From the NCBI GenBank assembly GCA_050245975.1, contig JBFWWW010000018.1, positions 1-35,937 of the forward strand: a DNA stretch of 35,937 nucleotides, in the 5' to 3' direction. The position numbers were made by a program, and so were the translations under genes. This DNA is from JBFWWW01 sp050245975 (GTDB taxonomy: Bacteria; Pseudomonadota; Alphaproteobacteria; Rhizobiales; Hyphomicrobiaceae). Each line of letters begins with the position of its first letter. The first letter of the stretch is position 1. Below the pieces are notes generated by a model. The model had not been told where the DNA came from, did no database searches, and worked only from the letters and a program-made list of their open reading frames with translations. Of this stretch, positions 26,832-35,033 are shown piece after piece.

Positions 26832-27758
26832 ATGCGCTCCATCATCACAGTCGCGAACCTGTCCAAGTCCTACGCCTCCGGCTTCCAAGCACTGAAAAAC
26901 GTCAACCTCGACATCGGCGACGGCGAGATTTTCGCCCTGCTCGGGCCCAACGGGGCCGGCAAGACGACGCTCATCAGCATCATCTGCGGCATCGTCAACG
27001 CGTCCTCTGGTTCCGTGACGGTCGACGGCCACGACATCGGCCGCGACTACCGCGCGACGCGCTCCCTGATCGGCCTCGTGCCGCAGGAGCTGACCACCGA
27101 CGCCTTCGAGACCGTCTGGGCCACCACCAGCTTCAGCCGCGGGCTGTGGGGCAAGGCGCCCAACCCGGGCCATATCGAGCGCGTGCTGAAGTCCCTGTCG
27201 CTGTGGGACAAGAAGGACAGCAAGATCATGACGCTGTCGGGCGGCATGAAGCGCCGTGTCCTGATCGCGAAAGCGCTGGCGCACGAGCCGCGCATCCTCT
27301 TCCTCGACGAGCCCACCGCCGGCGTCGACGTCGAGCTGCGCAAGGACATGTGGAACATCGTGCGCGAGCTGCGCGGGGCCGGGACGACCATCATCCTGAC
27401 GACGCACTACATCGAGGAGGCCGAGCAGCTCGCCGACCGCATCGGCATCATCAACAAGGGCGAGATCATCCTGGTCGAGAACAAGGCCGAGCTGATGCGC
27501 AAGCTGGGCCGCAAGCAGCTCGTCCTGCAGCTCGCCGCTCCGTTGCAGGCCATCCCCGACAGCCTCGCCGCGCACAACCTCATTCTCGCGCCGGACGGGA
27601 GCCACCTGACCTATACCTACGACACGCAGGCCGAGCGGACCGGCATCAGGACCCTGCTGGGAGACCTGTTCGCCGCCGGCATCCGCTTCCGCGACCTGCA
27701 GACGAGCCAGAGCTCGCTCGAGGACATCTTCATCGCCATGGTGAGCAGGAAACAATGA
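26832..27758 (+). CDS. ABC-2 type exporter ATPase (YadG-like)
   Basis: This is an ABC ATPase of 308 residues: Walker A GPNGAGKT, signature LSGGMKRR, Walker B ILFLDEPTAGVD, and TTHYIEEAE as switch. A C-terminal extension of about 90 residues follows. Length and the ELRKDMW and GTTIILTTHY blocks match E. coli YadG closely. The following permease is YadH-like, so this is a two-gene ABC-2 exporter, not the missing ATPase of the amino-acid importer. The ATG at 26832 gives MRSIITVANLSKSY, the family start. No clear ribosome-binding site is visible. Confidence 0.92.
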   Translation: MRSIITVANLSKSYASGFQALKNVNLDIGDGEIFALLGPNGAGKTTLISIICGIVNASSGSVTVDGHDIGRDYRATRSLIGLVPQELTTDAFETVWATTSFSRGLWGKAPNPGHIERVLKSLSLWDKKDSKIMTLSGGMKRRVLIAKALAHEPRILFLDEPTAGVDVELRKDMWNIVRELRGAGTTIILTTHYIEEAEQLADRIGIINKGEIILVENKAELMRKLGRKQLVLQLAAPLQAIPDSLAAHNLILAPDGSHLTYTYDTQAERTGIRTLLGDLFAAGIRFRDLQTSQSSLEDIFIAMVSRKQ

Positions 27759-28516
27759 ACCTTCGCGCGGTCCAGGCCATCTACATGTTCGAGATGGCCC
27801 GCACGGGGCGTACGCTGATGCAGAGCATCATCTCGCCCGTCATCTCCACATCGCTCTACTTCGTCGTGTTCGGCGCGGCCATCGGCTCGCGCATCACCGA
27901 GATCGAGGGCGTCAGCTACGGCGCCTTCATCGTCCCGGGGCTGATGATGCTGACGCTGCTGACGCAGAGCATCGCCAACGCCTCCTTCGGCATCTACTTC
28001 CCGCGCTTCGTGGGCACCATCTACGAGCTTCTGTCGGCGCCCGTCTCGTACTTCGAGATCGTGCTCGGCTATGTCGGCGCGGCGGCGACGAAATCCGTCG
28101 TCCTGGGGCTCATCATCCTGGCGACGGCCGGCTTCTTCGTTCCCCTGAGCATCGCCCATCCGGTGTGGATGGTGGCATTCCTGCTGCTGACGGCGATCAC
28201 CTTCTGCCTGTTCGGCTTCATCATCGGCGTGTGGGCCGACGGCTTCGAGAAGCTGCAGATCATTCCGCTGCTGATCATCACGCCGCTCACCTTCCTCGGC
28301 GGCAGCTTCTATTCGCTGAGCGTGCTGCCGCCGATGTGGCAGAAGATCAGCCTGTTCAACCCGGTCGTGTATCTGATCAGCGGCTTCCGATGGAGCTTCT
28401 ACGGCGTGGCCGACGTCAGCGTCGGCGTCAGCCTGGCGATGACGCTCGTCTTCCTGGCCGCGTGCCTTGCCATCGTCTGGTGGATTTTCCACACCGGCTA
28501 CCGGCTCAAGACCTGA
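27755..28516 (+). CDS. ABC-2 type exporter permease (YadH-like)
   Basis: This is a membrane subunit of 253 residues with six hydrophobic segments. It contains the ABC-2 motif LTFLGGSFYSLSVLPPMWQKI before the last helices and ELLSAPVSYFEIVLGYVGAA in the middle, typical of the YadH/NodJ branch. It starts within an ATGA overlap with the ATPase stop. The exported substrate is unknown; neighbouring genes give no clue. Confidence 0.92.
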   Translation: MNLRAVQAIYMFEMARTGRTLMQSIISPVISTSLYFVVFGAAIGSRITEIEGVSYGAFIVPGLMMLTLLTQSIANASFGIYFPRFVGTIYELLSAPVSYFEIVLGYVGAAATKSVVLGLIILATAGFFVPLSIAHPVWMVAFLLLTAITFCLFGFIIGVWADGFEKLQIIPLLIITPLTFLGGSFYSLSVLPPMWQKISLFNPVVYLISGFRWSFYGVADVSVGVSLAMTLVFLAACLAIVWWIFHTGYRLKT

Positions 28517-28521
28517 GCCGG
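28501..28521. terminator. Hairpin between convergent genes
   Basis: CCGGCTCA, loop AGACC and TGAGCCGG form a perfect 8-bp stem overlapping the exporter permease stop codon. It lies 9 bases from the end of the opposing DUF930 gene. There is no T-tract on either side, so it is only a candidate bidirectional end signal. Confidence 0.35.
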
Positions 28522-28530
28522 CGCCTCAGC

Positions 28531-28920
28531 TCATCCCCACAGGCCGTAGCGGTCCCAGGCCGTCTTGGGGATTTCCTCGCCGATCTTGAACTTGAAGGAT
28601 GTCGCCTTCATCAGGTCCGGCGTCAGGTTGCATGTAAACGTCACCGCGTACCAGCGGCCCCTGGCACGCACGGCGCCCCCTTTTGCCGTCAGCGACGTGC
28701 CCGACAGGACGGCGCGGGAAAAGATCGAGGTCTTGAGGCGGTCGGCGCCATTGAGGCGCGGGTCGTGCCTCAGGACATCGAGCCCGGCGATGATGCAGGC
28801 CTGGTGGGAGCGCTCCTCGGGGTCGAGCTTGAGCAGGGATTTCTCGATCGAGCCGGCATGGGCGGCAAACGTCAGACAACACGCGGCGAGCGCCGCAGCA
28901 GCACGACAGACAAAAAGCAT
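28531..28920 (-). CDS. DUF930-type exported protein
   Basis: This is a small exported protein of 129 residues with unknown function. A signal peptide (MLFVCRAAAALAACCLTFAAHA-G) precedes a domain that fits DUF930, a family mostly seen in Hyphomicrobiales. It has LLKLDPEERSHQACIIAGLDVL at the start, RGRWYAVTFTCNLTPD in the middle, and FKIGEEIPKTAWDRYGLWG at the end. Two Cys residues in the mature part could form a disulfide. The ATG at 28920 is chosen for the signal peptide and an upstream GGGGGA. Confidence 0.82.
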   Translation of the reverse strand: MLFVCRAAAALAACCLTFAAHAGSIEKSLLKLDPEERSHQACIIAGLDVLRHDPRLNGADRLKTSIFSRAVLSGTSLTAKGGAVRARGRWYAVTFTCNLTPDLMKATSFKFKIGEEIPKTAWDRYGLWG

Positions 28921-29056
28921 GAACGTCCCCCGGATAGTGCCCGCCTGACGATTTCGCCCAATCGTGGCAACATGCTGTTCCGCAGCCGGGCTCTTTCGTC
29001 GCATAGCTGCCAGAACCGCCATGTACCGATGTTTTTGGTGCGACGCACAATCATTG

Positions 29057-30142
29057 ATGGCACACTCGCTCCTTCCGCATCAACAACCTCCGACCGCCAC
29101 CTTGAGCAAGACGCAAACGCAACTGACCTTCCCGGTCGAGACGCCGCCGGCTCCGGGCGAGCTGCTGGAAATCGCGCCGGGGATCCTGTGGGCGCGCATC
29201 GCGCTGCCCTTCCGGCTCGATCACATCAACGTCTACCTCATCGAGGACGGCGACGGCTGGGCCATCCTGGACACCGGCATCGACAACGCCGCCACGCGCG
29301 CCGCGTGGGACGCGATGGCCTCGGGGCCCCTACGCGGGCGCCGCTTCACCCGGCTCATCGTCACGCATTTCCATCCCGACCACATCGGCCTTGCGGGCTG
29401 GCTGTGCGAACGCTTCTCGCTGCCGCTCTTCGCGACGCAGACCACCTATCTCGGCTGCCTCAACATTTCGCTGAGCCCCGGCGCGCTCGACGCCAAGCCC
29501 TACCGCGACTTCTACCTGCGCCACGGCCTCGATCCCGACACCACCCAGCGCGTCGCCACGCAGGGCCACCAATATCTGAAGATGGTCTCGGGCCTGCCGC
29601 CGACATTCACCCGCGTCGTCGGCGGCGACACGCTCAAGATCGGCGGCCGGTCGTTCTCGGTGCTGACCGGAAACGGTCACGCCCCCGAGCAGATGATGCT
29701 GTACTGCGCGGCGGACGACACCTTCCTCGCCGCCGACCAGGTGCTCGCCAAGATCACGCCCAACGTCAGCGTGTGGGCGGTCGACCCCGAGGGCGATCCG
29801 CTCGGCCTCTATCTGCGGTCGCTGCGCGAGATCAAGGCGGCGATCCCGTCGACGGCTCTCGTGCTGCCGGGCCACCAGCTTCCGTTCCGCGGGCTGCACA
29901 CGCGCAGCGACGAGCTCGCCGAGCACCACATGGTCCGCTGCGCGGCCATCGCCGAGGCCTGCCGCAAGCGGCCGCACTCGGCCGCGGAGCTGCTGCCCGT
30001 GCTGTTCCACCGGCCGCTCGATCCGCACCAGATGAGCTTCGCCTTCAGCGAGGTGCAGGCGCACGTCAACTACATGCTGGGGCGTGGCGATCTGGCCTGG
30101 GTCGACAAGTCCGGCGACGTGGAGCGCGTCGCCACCCGCTAG
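29057..30142 (+). CDS. Metallo-beta-lactamase-fold hydrolase
   Basis: This is a dinuclear metal hydrolase of about 361 residues. The metal motif HxHxDH is at about 104-109 (THFHPDHIG). Further ligands are in TGNGHAPEQ, LAADQVL and PGHQLPFRGL. A C-terminal helical/winged extension of about 90 residues after the last His resembles LACTB2-like members. There is no signal peptide. The start is uncertain: ATG 29057 is used, but TTG 29102 (then SKTQTQL) would remove a poorly conserved leader. The substrate is unknown; thioesters, lactones and RNA occur in the family. It is monocistronic, ending at repeat block 1. Confidence 0.85.
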   Translation: MAHSLLPHQQPPTATLSKTQTQLTFPVETPPAPGELLEIAPGILWARIALPFRLDHINVYLIEDGDGWAILDTGIDNAATRAAWDAMASGPLRGRRFTRLIVTHFHPDHIGLAGWLCERFSLPLFATQTTYLGCLNISLSPGALDAKPYRDFYLRHGLDPDTTQRVATQGHQYLKMVSGLPPTFTRVVGGDTLKIGGRSFSVLTGNGHAPEQMMLYCAADDTFLAADQVLAKITPNVSVWAVDPEGDPLGLYLRSLREIKAAIPSTALVLPGHQLPFRGLHTRSDELAEHHMVRCAAIAEACRKRPHSAAELLPVLFHRPLDPHQMSFAFSEVQAHVNYMLGRGDLAWVDKSGDVERVATR

Positions 30143-30147
30143 CTCGT

Positions 30148-30328
30148 TTCAGGTTCAGGCCGGCTCGCGAGTCGCCGGGTCCCGGATGGCCGCTCAGCGG
30201 CCTCCGGGATGACAGGACGAGAGCAAAAGTCGCCCCACCGTGTCATCCCGGCCGAGCGCCCTCCACTGTCATCCCGGCCGAACGCAGCGAGAGCCGGGAC
30301 CCAGCGTCCCGAGCAAGGCGCGTGCCTG
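30148..30328. repeat. Repeat block 1 (GTCATCCCGG extragenic palindromes)
   Basis: This non-coding block lies between the convergent MBL-hydrolase and lectin-like genes. It has a left flank (30148-30175) identical over 28 bases to 33339-33366. A 126-bp core (30177-30302) has inverted ends GGGTCCCGG/CCGGGACCC and several CCGGGATGACA or TGTCATCCCGG units. A right flank (30303-30328) is similar to 33492-33516. The core is the reverse complement of the core in block 2, with about 91% identity by hand alignment. The internal palindromes could form hairpins and end transcription from both sides. Confidence 0.85.
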
Positions 30329-30343
30329 GTTGCGGTCCTGGCC

Positions 30344-31000
30344 TCAGTTGGCGGCGAAGCAGTAGTAGAGACCGGCCCCGCCCGTGCCCTTCAGCGCATC
30401 CTGGCTGCATCCGCCGCGCGAGGCATGCGACGAGTTCCAGGATTTCGCCGGCGGCTCCTCGTTCAGGCCCATGCGGTCATGGTGTCCGAGCATCGCCGCG
30501 CCGTCGGGACCGCTCTTCGTCCAGTTGCCGCAGGTGCGGTCGTCCGCCCCCGCGAACGCGGTACCGTCGGGCTGCGAGCCCGTCAGCATGTCGTGCGTGT
30601 TGGGGCTGTCGCCGCGCCCGTTGACGGGATCGCCCTTCTCGGTGAGCGCCGTCTGCTTGGTGAGGTTGTTGGTCCCGTGCAGCTCGGCGACGTTCTTGGC
30701 GATGACGGCACCCTTGGCGTTCTGCCACGGCCCCGAGCCGATGCGGTCGCGCGCGTTGACGGCGCCGCTGCCCTGCGTCGACAGGTAGGCGCGCCAGGTC
30801 TTGCCGCCGGCTCCCGCAGCCTGGGCAAGGGCCTGGCAGTGCTGGTCGGCGCCCGCAAGCCCGCCGAGGTCGGCACCCTTTCCCGACCCGACGCTGGTAA
30901 CGAAGAAGCTCATGTTGCTCTGCTGTGCGTGCGCCGCTCCCTGGCTCAACAGCAAAGCGCTCGCAGCAACAGCGAATGCCATAAACCGCGGACTGGGCAT
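30344..31000 (-). CDS. Lectin-like exported protein
   Basis: This is an exported protein of 218 residues. A signal peptide (MPSPRFMAFAVAASALLLSQ, cleavage near AHA-QQ) precedes a domain starting MSFFVTSVGSGKGADLGGLAGAD. The domain carries HCQALA, TWRAYLST, and a C-terminal KSWNSSHASRGGCSQDALKGTGGAGLYYC. This pattern fits a group of bacterial periplasmic proteins often labelled lectin-like (C-type-lectin/endostatin-type fold). Four Cys residues in the mature protein could form two disulfides. The ATG at 31000 has GGAGGA four bases upstream. Ligand and role are unknown. Confidence 0.85.
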   Translation of the reverse strand: MPSPRFMAFAVAASALLLSQGAAHAQQSNMSFFVTSVGSGKGADLGGLAGADQHCQALAQAAGAGGKTWRAYLSTQGSGAVNARDRIGSGPWQNAKGAVIAKNVAELHGTNNLTKQTALTEKGDPVNGRGDSPNTHDMLTGSQPDGTAFAGADDRTCGNWTKSGPDGAAMLGHHDRMGLNEEPPAKSWNSSHASRGGCSQDALKGTGGAGLYYCFAAN

Positions 31001-31198
31001 GCTTTCCTCCGGATGATTGTTGCAGTGCAGATATGCGGGCCTCTCCGCGCAAGATCGCAACGGAAATGCGCCGCCCACACCCTAATGGCGGGCGTGCATC
31101 ACGTCCGGTCACATGCGCGTTATGATCGCGCTTTGAACTTTCCGGCCGGCGGCGATGCCCATATCTCGGATGGCAGCGGACACGAAAGGACGAGAGCC

Positions 31199-32155
31199 AT
31201 GACGGTCAGGCGACCGGCGGATGTGCGGCCATCGGACATCACCCCCCGTTCCATCTATCTGCGGCGCCGGGAGGTGCTCGCCGGGTTGGCTGCGGGTGCG
31301 GCCGGCCTGGTCGCCGGGCTCGCCGGCTCGGGTAAGGCCGATGCCGCGCTCAAGGCCGCCAAGAGCCCGCTCTCCACCACCGACGAGCCGCTTACGCCCC
31401 TCAAGGACGTCACCAGCTACAACAACTTCTACGAGTTCGGCACCGACAAGGACGATCCCGTCAAGAACGCCGGCTCGTTCAACCCCAGGCCGTGGAAGGT
31501 CAAGATCGACGGCCTGGTCGACAAGCCGGCCGACTACGACCTCGACGACCTCGTCAAGGACAGCGCGCTCGAGGAGCGCATCTACCGCATGCGCTGCGTG
31601 GAAGGCTGGTCGATGGTGATCCCGTGGATCGGCGTGCCGCTGGCCGGCATCCTCGCGCGGGCCGCTCCCCAGGCGCAGGCGAAGTACGTCGCCTTCGAGA
31701 CCGTCGTCCGCCCGAAGGAGATGCCGGCGCAGCGCGGCTATTTCCAGCCGCTGCCGTGGCCCTATGTCGAGGGCCTGCGCCTCGACGAGGCGATGCACCC
31801 GCTGACGATTCTGGCCACCGGCCTTTACGGCGAGCCGCTGCCGAACCAGAACGGCGCCCCGCTGCGTCTCGTCGTGCCGTGGAAATACGGCTTCAAGGGC
31901 ATCAAGTCGATCGTGCGCATCTCGCTCACCGACCAGCAGCCGAAGACCACCTGGAACATGGCGAACGCGCGCGAGTACGGCTTCTATTCCAACGTGAACC
32001 CGAGCGTGGATCATCCGCGCTGGAGCCAGGCGACGGAGCGGCGCATCGGCGAGAGCGGACTGTTCGTCAAGCGCCGGCCGACGCTGATGTTCAACGGCTA
32101 CGGCGACCAGGTGGCGAGCCTCTACAGCGGCATGGACCTCAAGGCCAACTACTGA
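31199..32155 (+). CDS. msrP: Protein-methionine-sulfoxide reductase catalytic subunit MsrP
   Basis: This periplasmic molybdoenzyme (YedY) reduces methionine sulfoxide in envelope proteins. The 318-residue product starts with a Tat-type signal (YLRRREVLAGLAAGAAGLVAG), as expected for export with bound cofactor. C133 in YRMRCVEGWSM is the molybdenum ligand. SYNNFYEFGTDK near 73-84 and PWKYGFKGIKSIVRI near 230 are family motifs. The ATG at 31199 lies just before the Tat signal, with AAGGACGAG upstream. msrQ follows after five bases. Confidence 0.96.
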   Translation: MTVRRPADVRPSDITPRSIYLRRREVLAGLAAGAAGLVAGLAGSGKADAALKAAKSPLSTTDEPLTPLKDVTSYNNFYEFGTDKDDPVKNAGSFNPRPWKVKIDGLVDKPADYDLDDLVKDSALEERIYRMRCVEGWSMVIPWIGVPLAGILARAAPQAQAKYVAFETVVRPKEMPAQRGYFQPLPWPYVEGLRLDEAMHPLTILATGLYGEPLPNQNGAPLRLVVPWKYGFKGIKSIVRISLTDQQPKTTWNMANAREYGFYSNVNPSVDHPRWSQATERRIGESGLFVKRRPTLMFNGYGDQVASLYSGMDLKANY

Positions 32156-32160
32156 CCGCC

Positions 32161-32829
32161 ATGCCCACCCCCTCCGCGAACGGTATCGGGCGTCTGGCGC
32201 TCGGCTCCAACCCCTATCGGCGCGCGCTCTATATTTTCGGCATGCTGCCGGCCGTCTGGTATGTCTATCTCGGCTTCACGGACCAGCTCGGCGCCGACCC
32301 GCAGAAGACGCTGGAGCGGCTGCTCGGCCTCTGGGCCCTGCGCTTCTTCATCGCCGCGCTCGCCGTCACGCCGCTGCGCCGCTTCGGCGGACCGAACCTG
32401 CTGCGCTACCGGCGCGCGCTCGGCCTCATCGCCTTCTACTATGCCGCGCTGCATCTGTCCGTTTACATCTTCCTCGATCAGGGGCTCGATCTCGACGCCG
32501 TCTGGCGCGACATCGTCCGCCGCCCCTACATCACGCTCGGCATGCTGGCCTTCGCGATCCTCCTCCCGCTCGCCGTCACCTCCAACGCGCCGATGATCCG
32601 CCGCCTCGGCGGTCCGGCGTGGAACCGCCTGCATCGCGCCGTCTACGTCGCCGCGCTGCTCGCCGCGCTGCACTTCGTGCTGGTCGTGAAGGCGTGGCTG
32701 GCGGAACCGCTCATCTATGCCGCCATCATCGTCGCGCTGCTGCTCGTCCGCCTCGTCCCGGCAAAGCGTTCCGCGCGGCGCGGCGCGCGATCGGCGGCTC
32801 TCGCGCAGCAGGCACTCTCGCGCGAGTAG
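32161..32829 (+). CDS. msrQ: MsrQ, heme-binding membrane subunit of the MsrPQ system
   Basis: This inner-membrane cytochrome b-type protein (YedZ) passes electrons from the respiratory chain to MsrP. The 222-residue protein has about six membrane segments. Conserved histidines for heme are seen in AALHLSVYIFLD, RLHRAVYVAAL and ALHFVLVVKAW. The RYRRALGLIAFYYA and SNAPMIRRLGGPAWNRLHR blocks are characteristic. It forms a two-gene unit with msrP. Confidence 0.95.
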   Translation: MPTPSANGIGRLALGSNPYRRALYIFGMLPAVWYVYLGFTDQLGADPQKTLERLLGLWALRFFIAALAVTPLRRFGGPNLLRYRRALGLIAFYYAALHLSVYIFLDQGLDLDAVWRDIVRRPYITLGMLAFAILLPLAVTSNAPMIRRLGGPAWNRLHRAVYVAALLAALHFVLVVKAWLAEPLIYAAIIVALLLVRLVPAKRSARRGARSAALAQQALSRE

Positions 32830-32914
32830 GCGCGCGCCGCGGCGTGTCCTCATTTCGGGCGGAAAAAACGGCGATGGTCGTTGCCGAGACTGATTCGGCA
32901 CGACGGGGACGCCA

Positions 32915-33319
32915 ATGACAAAGTTGCTCCAGCACATCGAGGAAATGCGCGAACGCCTCTCCGAGGTCTCCGGCAACGAGCTCGCGCTCGTCAAAGCCCT
33001 CGGCGAAGCGCTCAACCGCTTTGACGAAAAGCTGCTTCAGGATGTCCGCAGGGTCACCGCCGATCACGAGGCCCGGCGCGGCGCGATCCTGCACGAGCTG
33101 CAGGCGCTGGCATCATCCATCGGCGCGTTCCCGGCCCTGCCGGAGCCCGCCGCACCTGTCCTGCAGGAACTGGAGCACGAGCTGTCGCCCTACGTCGCGA
33201 CCAACGGCGCCGAGACGCCCTACACGGGCGGCGACTGGCGGCAGGCGGCGAGCAACATCCAGGACGAGCTGGGCTTCCACCTGAACGGCCACATGAACGG
33301 GCGCGTCAATTCACACTAG
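32915..33319 (+). CDS. Small helical protein of unknown function
   Basis: I do not recognise this 134-residue protein. It begins MTKLLQHIEEMRERLSEVSG and is predicted to be mostly helical over the first 75 residues, with heptad-like charge patterning (EKLLQDVRRVTADHEARRGAI). A Pro/Ala-rich linker and a Gly/Asn/His-rich tail (HLNGHMNGRVNSH) follow. There is no signal peptide or membrane segment. It is 85 bases downstream of msrQ, with a small inverted repeat (TGCCGA/TCGGCA) in the gap, so it may be separately transcribed. The coding call rests on codon bias and a plausible start. Confidence 0.7.
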   Translation: MTKLLQHIEEMRERLSEVSGNELALVKALGEALNRFDEKLLQDVRRVTADHEARRGAILHELQALASSIGAFPALPEPAAPVLQELEHELSPYVATNGAETPYTGGDWRQAASNIQDELGFHLNGHMNGRVNSH

Positions 33320-33338
33320 CGCGGCCCACACTAGGCGC

Positions 33339-33562
33339 TTCAGGTTCAGGCCGGCTCGCGAGTCGCTGGGTCCGGCTCTCGCTGCGCTCGGCCGGGATGA
33401 CAGCGGAGGGCGCTCGGCCGGGATGACAAGGTGGGGGACTTTCGCTCTCTCCCTGTCATCCCGGAGGCCGCGCAGCGGCCATCCGGGACCCAGTGTCACG
33501 AGTGAGCGCGTGCCTGTGGCCCTGGGTCCCCGCTCTCCGCTTCGCTTCGGCGGGGATGACAA
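33339..33562. repeat. Repeat block 2 (core inverted relative to block 1)
   Basis: This fills most of the 310-bp gap between the small helical protein and the convergent amidase gene. The left flank (33339-33366) and right flank (33492-33516) match block 1 in the same orientation. The 124-bp core (33368-33491) is instead the reverse complement of the block 1 core. A further related unit (33523-33561) has the stem TCCCCGC/GCGGGGA and the end GGGATGACA. The remaining bases to 33629 hold only a GATGACA remnant and no gene. Confidence 0.85.
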
Positions 33563-33629
33563 GGAGGGGAGCGCCGGCAGCGATGACAGTGGGGGCGTTT
33601 CCACCCAAGCCGGAAAGCCTCTAGCCGCT

Positions 33630-35024
33630 TCAGCGCGGATCGATCGGCGTGGCGCAGGGGTTGTCGAGCACGCGCTCGGCGGCCCGCATGGCGGCGACCA
33701 GCACGTCCTCGCGCGCCTGCGGCACGACGAACTGCAGGCCGACCGGCAGGCCCTCCTTGCTCAGCCCGCAGGGAAGCGAGCCGGCGGGCTGCCCCGTCAG
33801 GTTGAACGGATAGGTGAAGTAGGACCACACGATCGCGTTCTCGTGCCCGGGCGGCAGCCCGCGCTCGATGTCCCATGCCGTGCACGGCGTCGTCGGCGTC
33901 AGCAGGACGTCGTAGCGCTCGAAGAAGGTGCGCATCACCTCGCGATGGCGCAGGCGCCGGCGCAAAAGCCGCGTGAAGTGGTCGACCGTCATGGTGCGGA
34001 AGGAGCGGATCGCGGCCAGCAGCGGCGGGTCGATCAGGTCCGGCGCCTCGTCCACCGCGTCGCCGAGGCGCGCGCTGCAGCCGCCGATGAACTCGGCCGC
34101 GAGGATCTCGCCCTCGTCCTCGCAGACCGCCTCGACGTGCTCGATCGCCGGGAAGACGTCGCCGAGCCTGCGGACCGCGGTCTCGACCGCCGCCGCGACC
34201 TCCGGCTCCACGCGCGCATAGCCGAGCGTCGGCGAAAAGGCGATCCGCAGCCTGCCGACCTCCGACGCGGACGGCTCGGCGCGGATCGGAGCGAACGCGG
34301 AAAAGGCATCACCGGCAAAGGGGCCGGCGCAGACCCGCATCAGGAGCGCGGCATCCTGCACGGTGCGCGCGATGGGGCCGACATGCGCCAGCGTCGGCGT
34401 GGCGCTCGCCGGCCACACCGGTATGCGGCTGAAATTCGCCTTGATGCCGACGAGCCCCGTCAGGGACGACGGCGCGCGGATCGATCCGCCTCCGTCCGTC
34501 CCGAGCGCGAACGGCGATACGCCGGCCGCGACGGAGGCGACCGCCCCGCCGCTCGAACCACCCGGCGTGCGGCCCAGATTCCAGGGATTGCGCGTGTTGC
34601 CGTGGACGAGGCTGCGGGTATAGCCGCGATAGCCGAACTCGGACGTGGTGGTCTTGCCCAGGATGATCGCGCCCGCCGCCCGCACCCGCGCGACCGAGGG
34701 CGAATCCGCCGGCGCGATGGCATCCTTCAAGGTCAGCGAGCCGTAGGTCGCGCGCAGCCCCTCGACGTCGATCAGGTCCTTGACCGAGATCGGGACGCCA
34801 TGCAGCGGGCCGAGATCGTTGCCCGCCACCACGGCCGCCTCGGCCCGCCTGGCGGCGGCGCGCGCGCCGTCCCGGTCGACCTGGACGAACGCATTGAGCT
34901 GCGGCTCGACCTCCTCGATCCGTTGCAGCGCCGCGTCGACCGCCTCGACCGGCGATATCCGTTTGCGCGCGATGGCGCCGGCCATCTCCGTCGCCGTTAT
35001 CGTGTTGAGCGGGGACAGCGGCAT
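33630..35024 (-). CDS. Amidase signature family hydrolase
   Basis: This amidase hydrolyses a carboxamide bond. The 464-residue protein has the Ser-cisSer-Lys triad: Lys in PISVKDLID (about K82), cis-Ser in TPGGSSGGAV (about S157) and nucleophile Ser in GTDGGGSIRAPSS (about S181). LTPTTPCTAWDIE and FNLTGQPAGSLPCG lie in the C-terminal part, all typical. ATG 35024 has GGAGG at good spacing; the adjacent ATG at 35027 is too close. It is the second gene of an operon with the cyclase gene upstream. The substrate is unknown; GatA is unlikely without gatB/gatC. Confidence 0.93.
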   Translation of the reverse strand: MPLSPLNTITATEMAGAIARKRISPVEAVDAALQRIEEVEPQLNAFVQVDRDGARAAARRAEAAVVAGNDLGPLHGVPISVKDLIDVEGLRATYGSLTLKDAIAPADSPSVARVRAAGAIILGKTTTSEFGYRGYTRSLVHGNTRNPWNLGRTPGGSSGGAVASVAAGVSPFALGTDGGGSIRAPSSLTGLVGIKANFSRIPVWPASATPTLAHVGPIARTVQDAALLMRVCAGPFAGDAFSAFAPIRAEPSASEVGRLRIAFSPTLGYARVEPEVAAAVETAVRRLGDVFPAIEHVEAVCEDEGEILAAEFIGGCSARLGDAVDEAPDLIDPPLLAAIRSFRTMTVDHFTRLLRRRLRHREVMRTFFERYDVLLTPTTPCTAWDIERGLPPGHENAIVWSYFTYPFNLTGQPAGSLPCGLSKEGLPVGLQFVVPQAREDVLVAAMRAAERVLDNPCATPIDPR

Positions 35025-35033
35025 CATTCCCTC

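Noticed and set aside
26832..28516. Reading the ABC-2 pair as NodIJ or as the missing ATPase of the amino-acid importer
   Set aside because: Length and motifs fit YadGH better than NodIJ, no nod genes are near, and the ATPase is not of the PAAT type.
30148..33562. CRISPR array or insertion sequence in the repeat regions
   Set aside because: Units are palindromic, irregular in length and spacing, and no cas or transposase gene is present; they fit extragenic palindromes.
33630..35024. Glutamyl-tRNA amidotransferase subunit GatA
   Set aside because: No gatB or gatC is adjacent, and the partner is a cyclase-family hydrolase with divergent IclR control.
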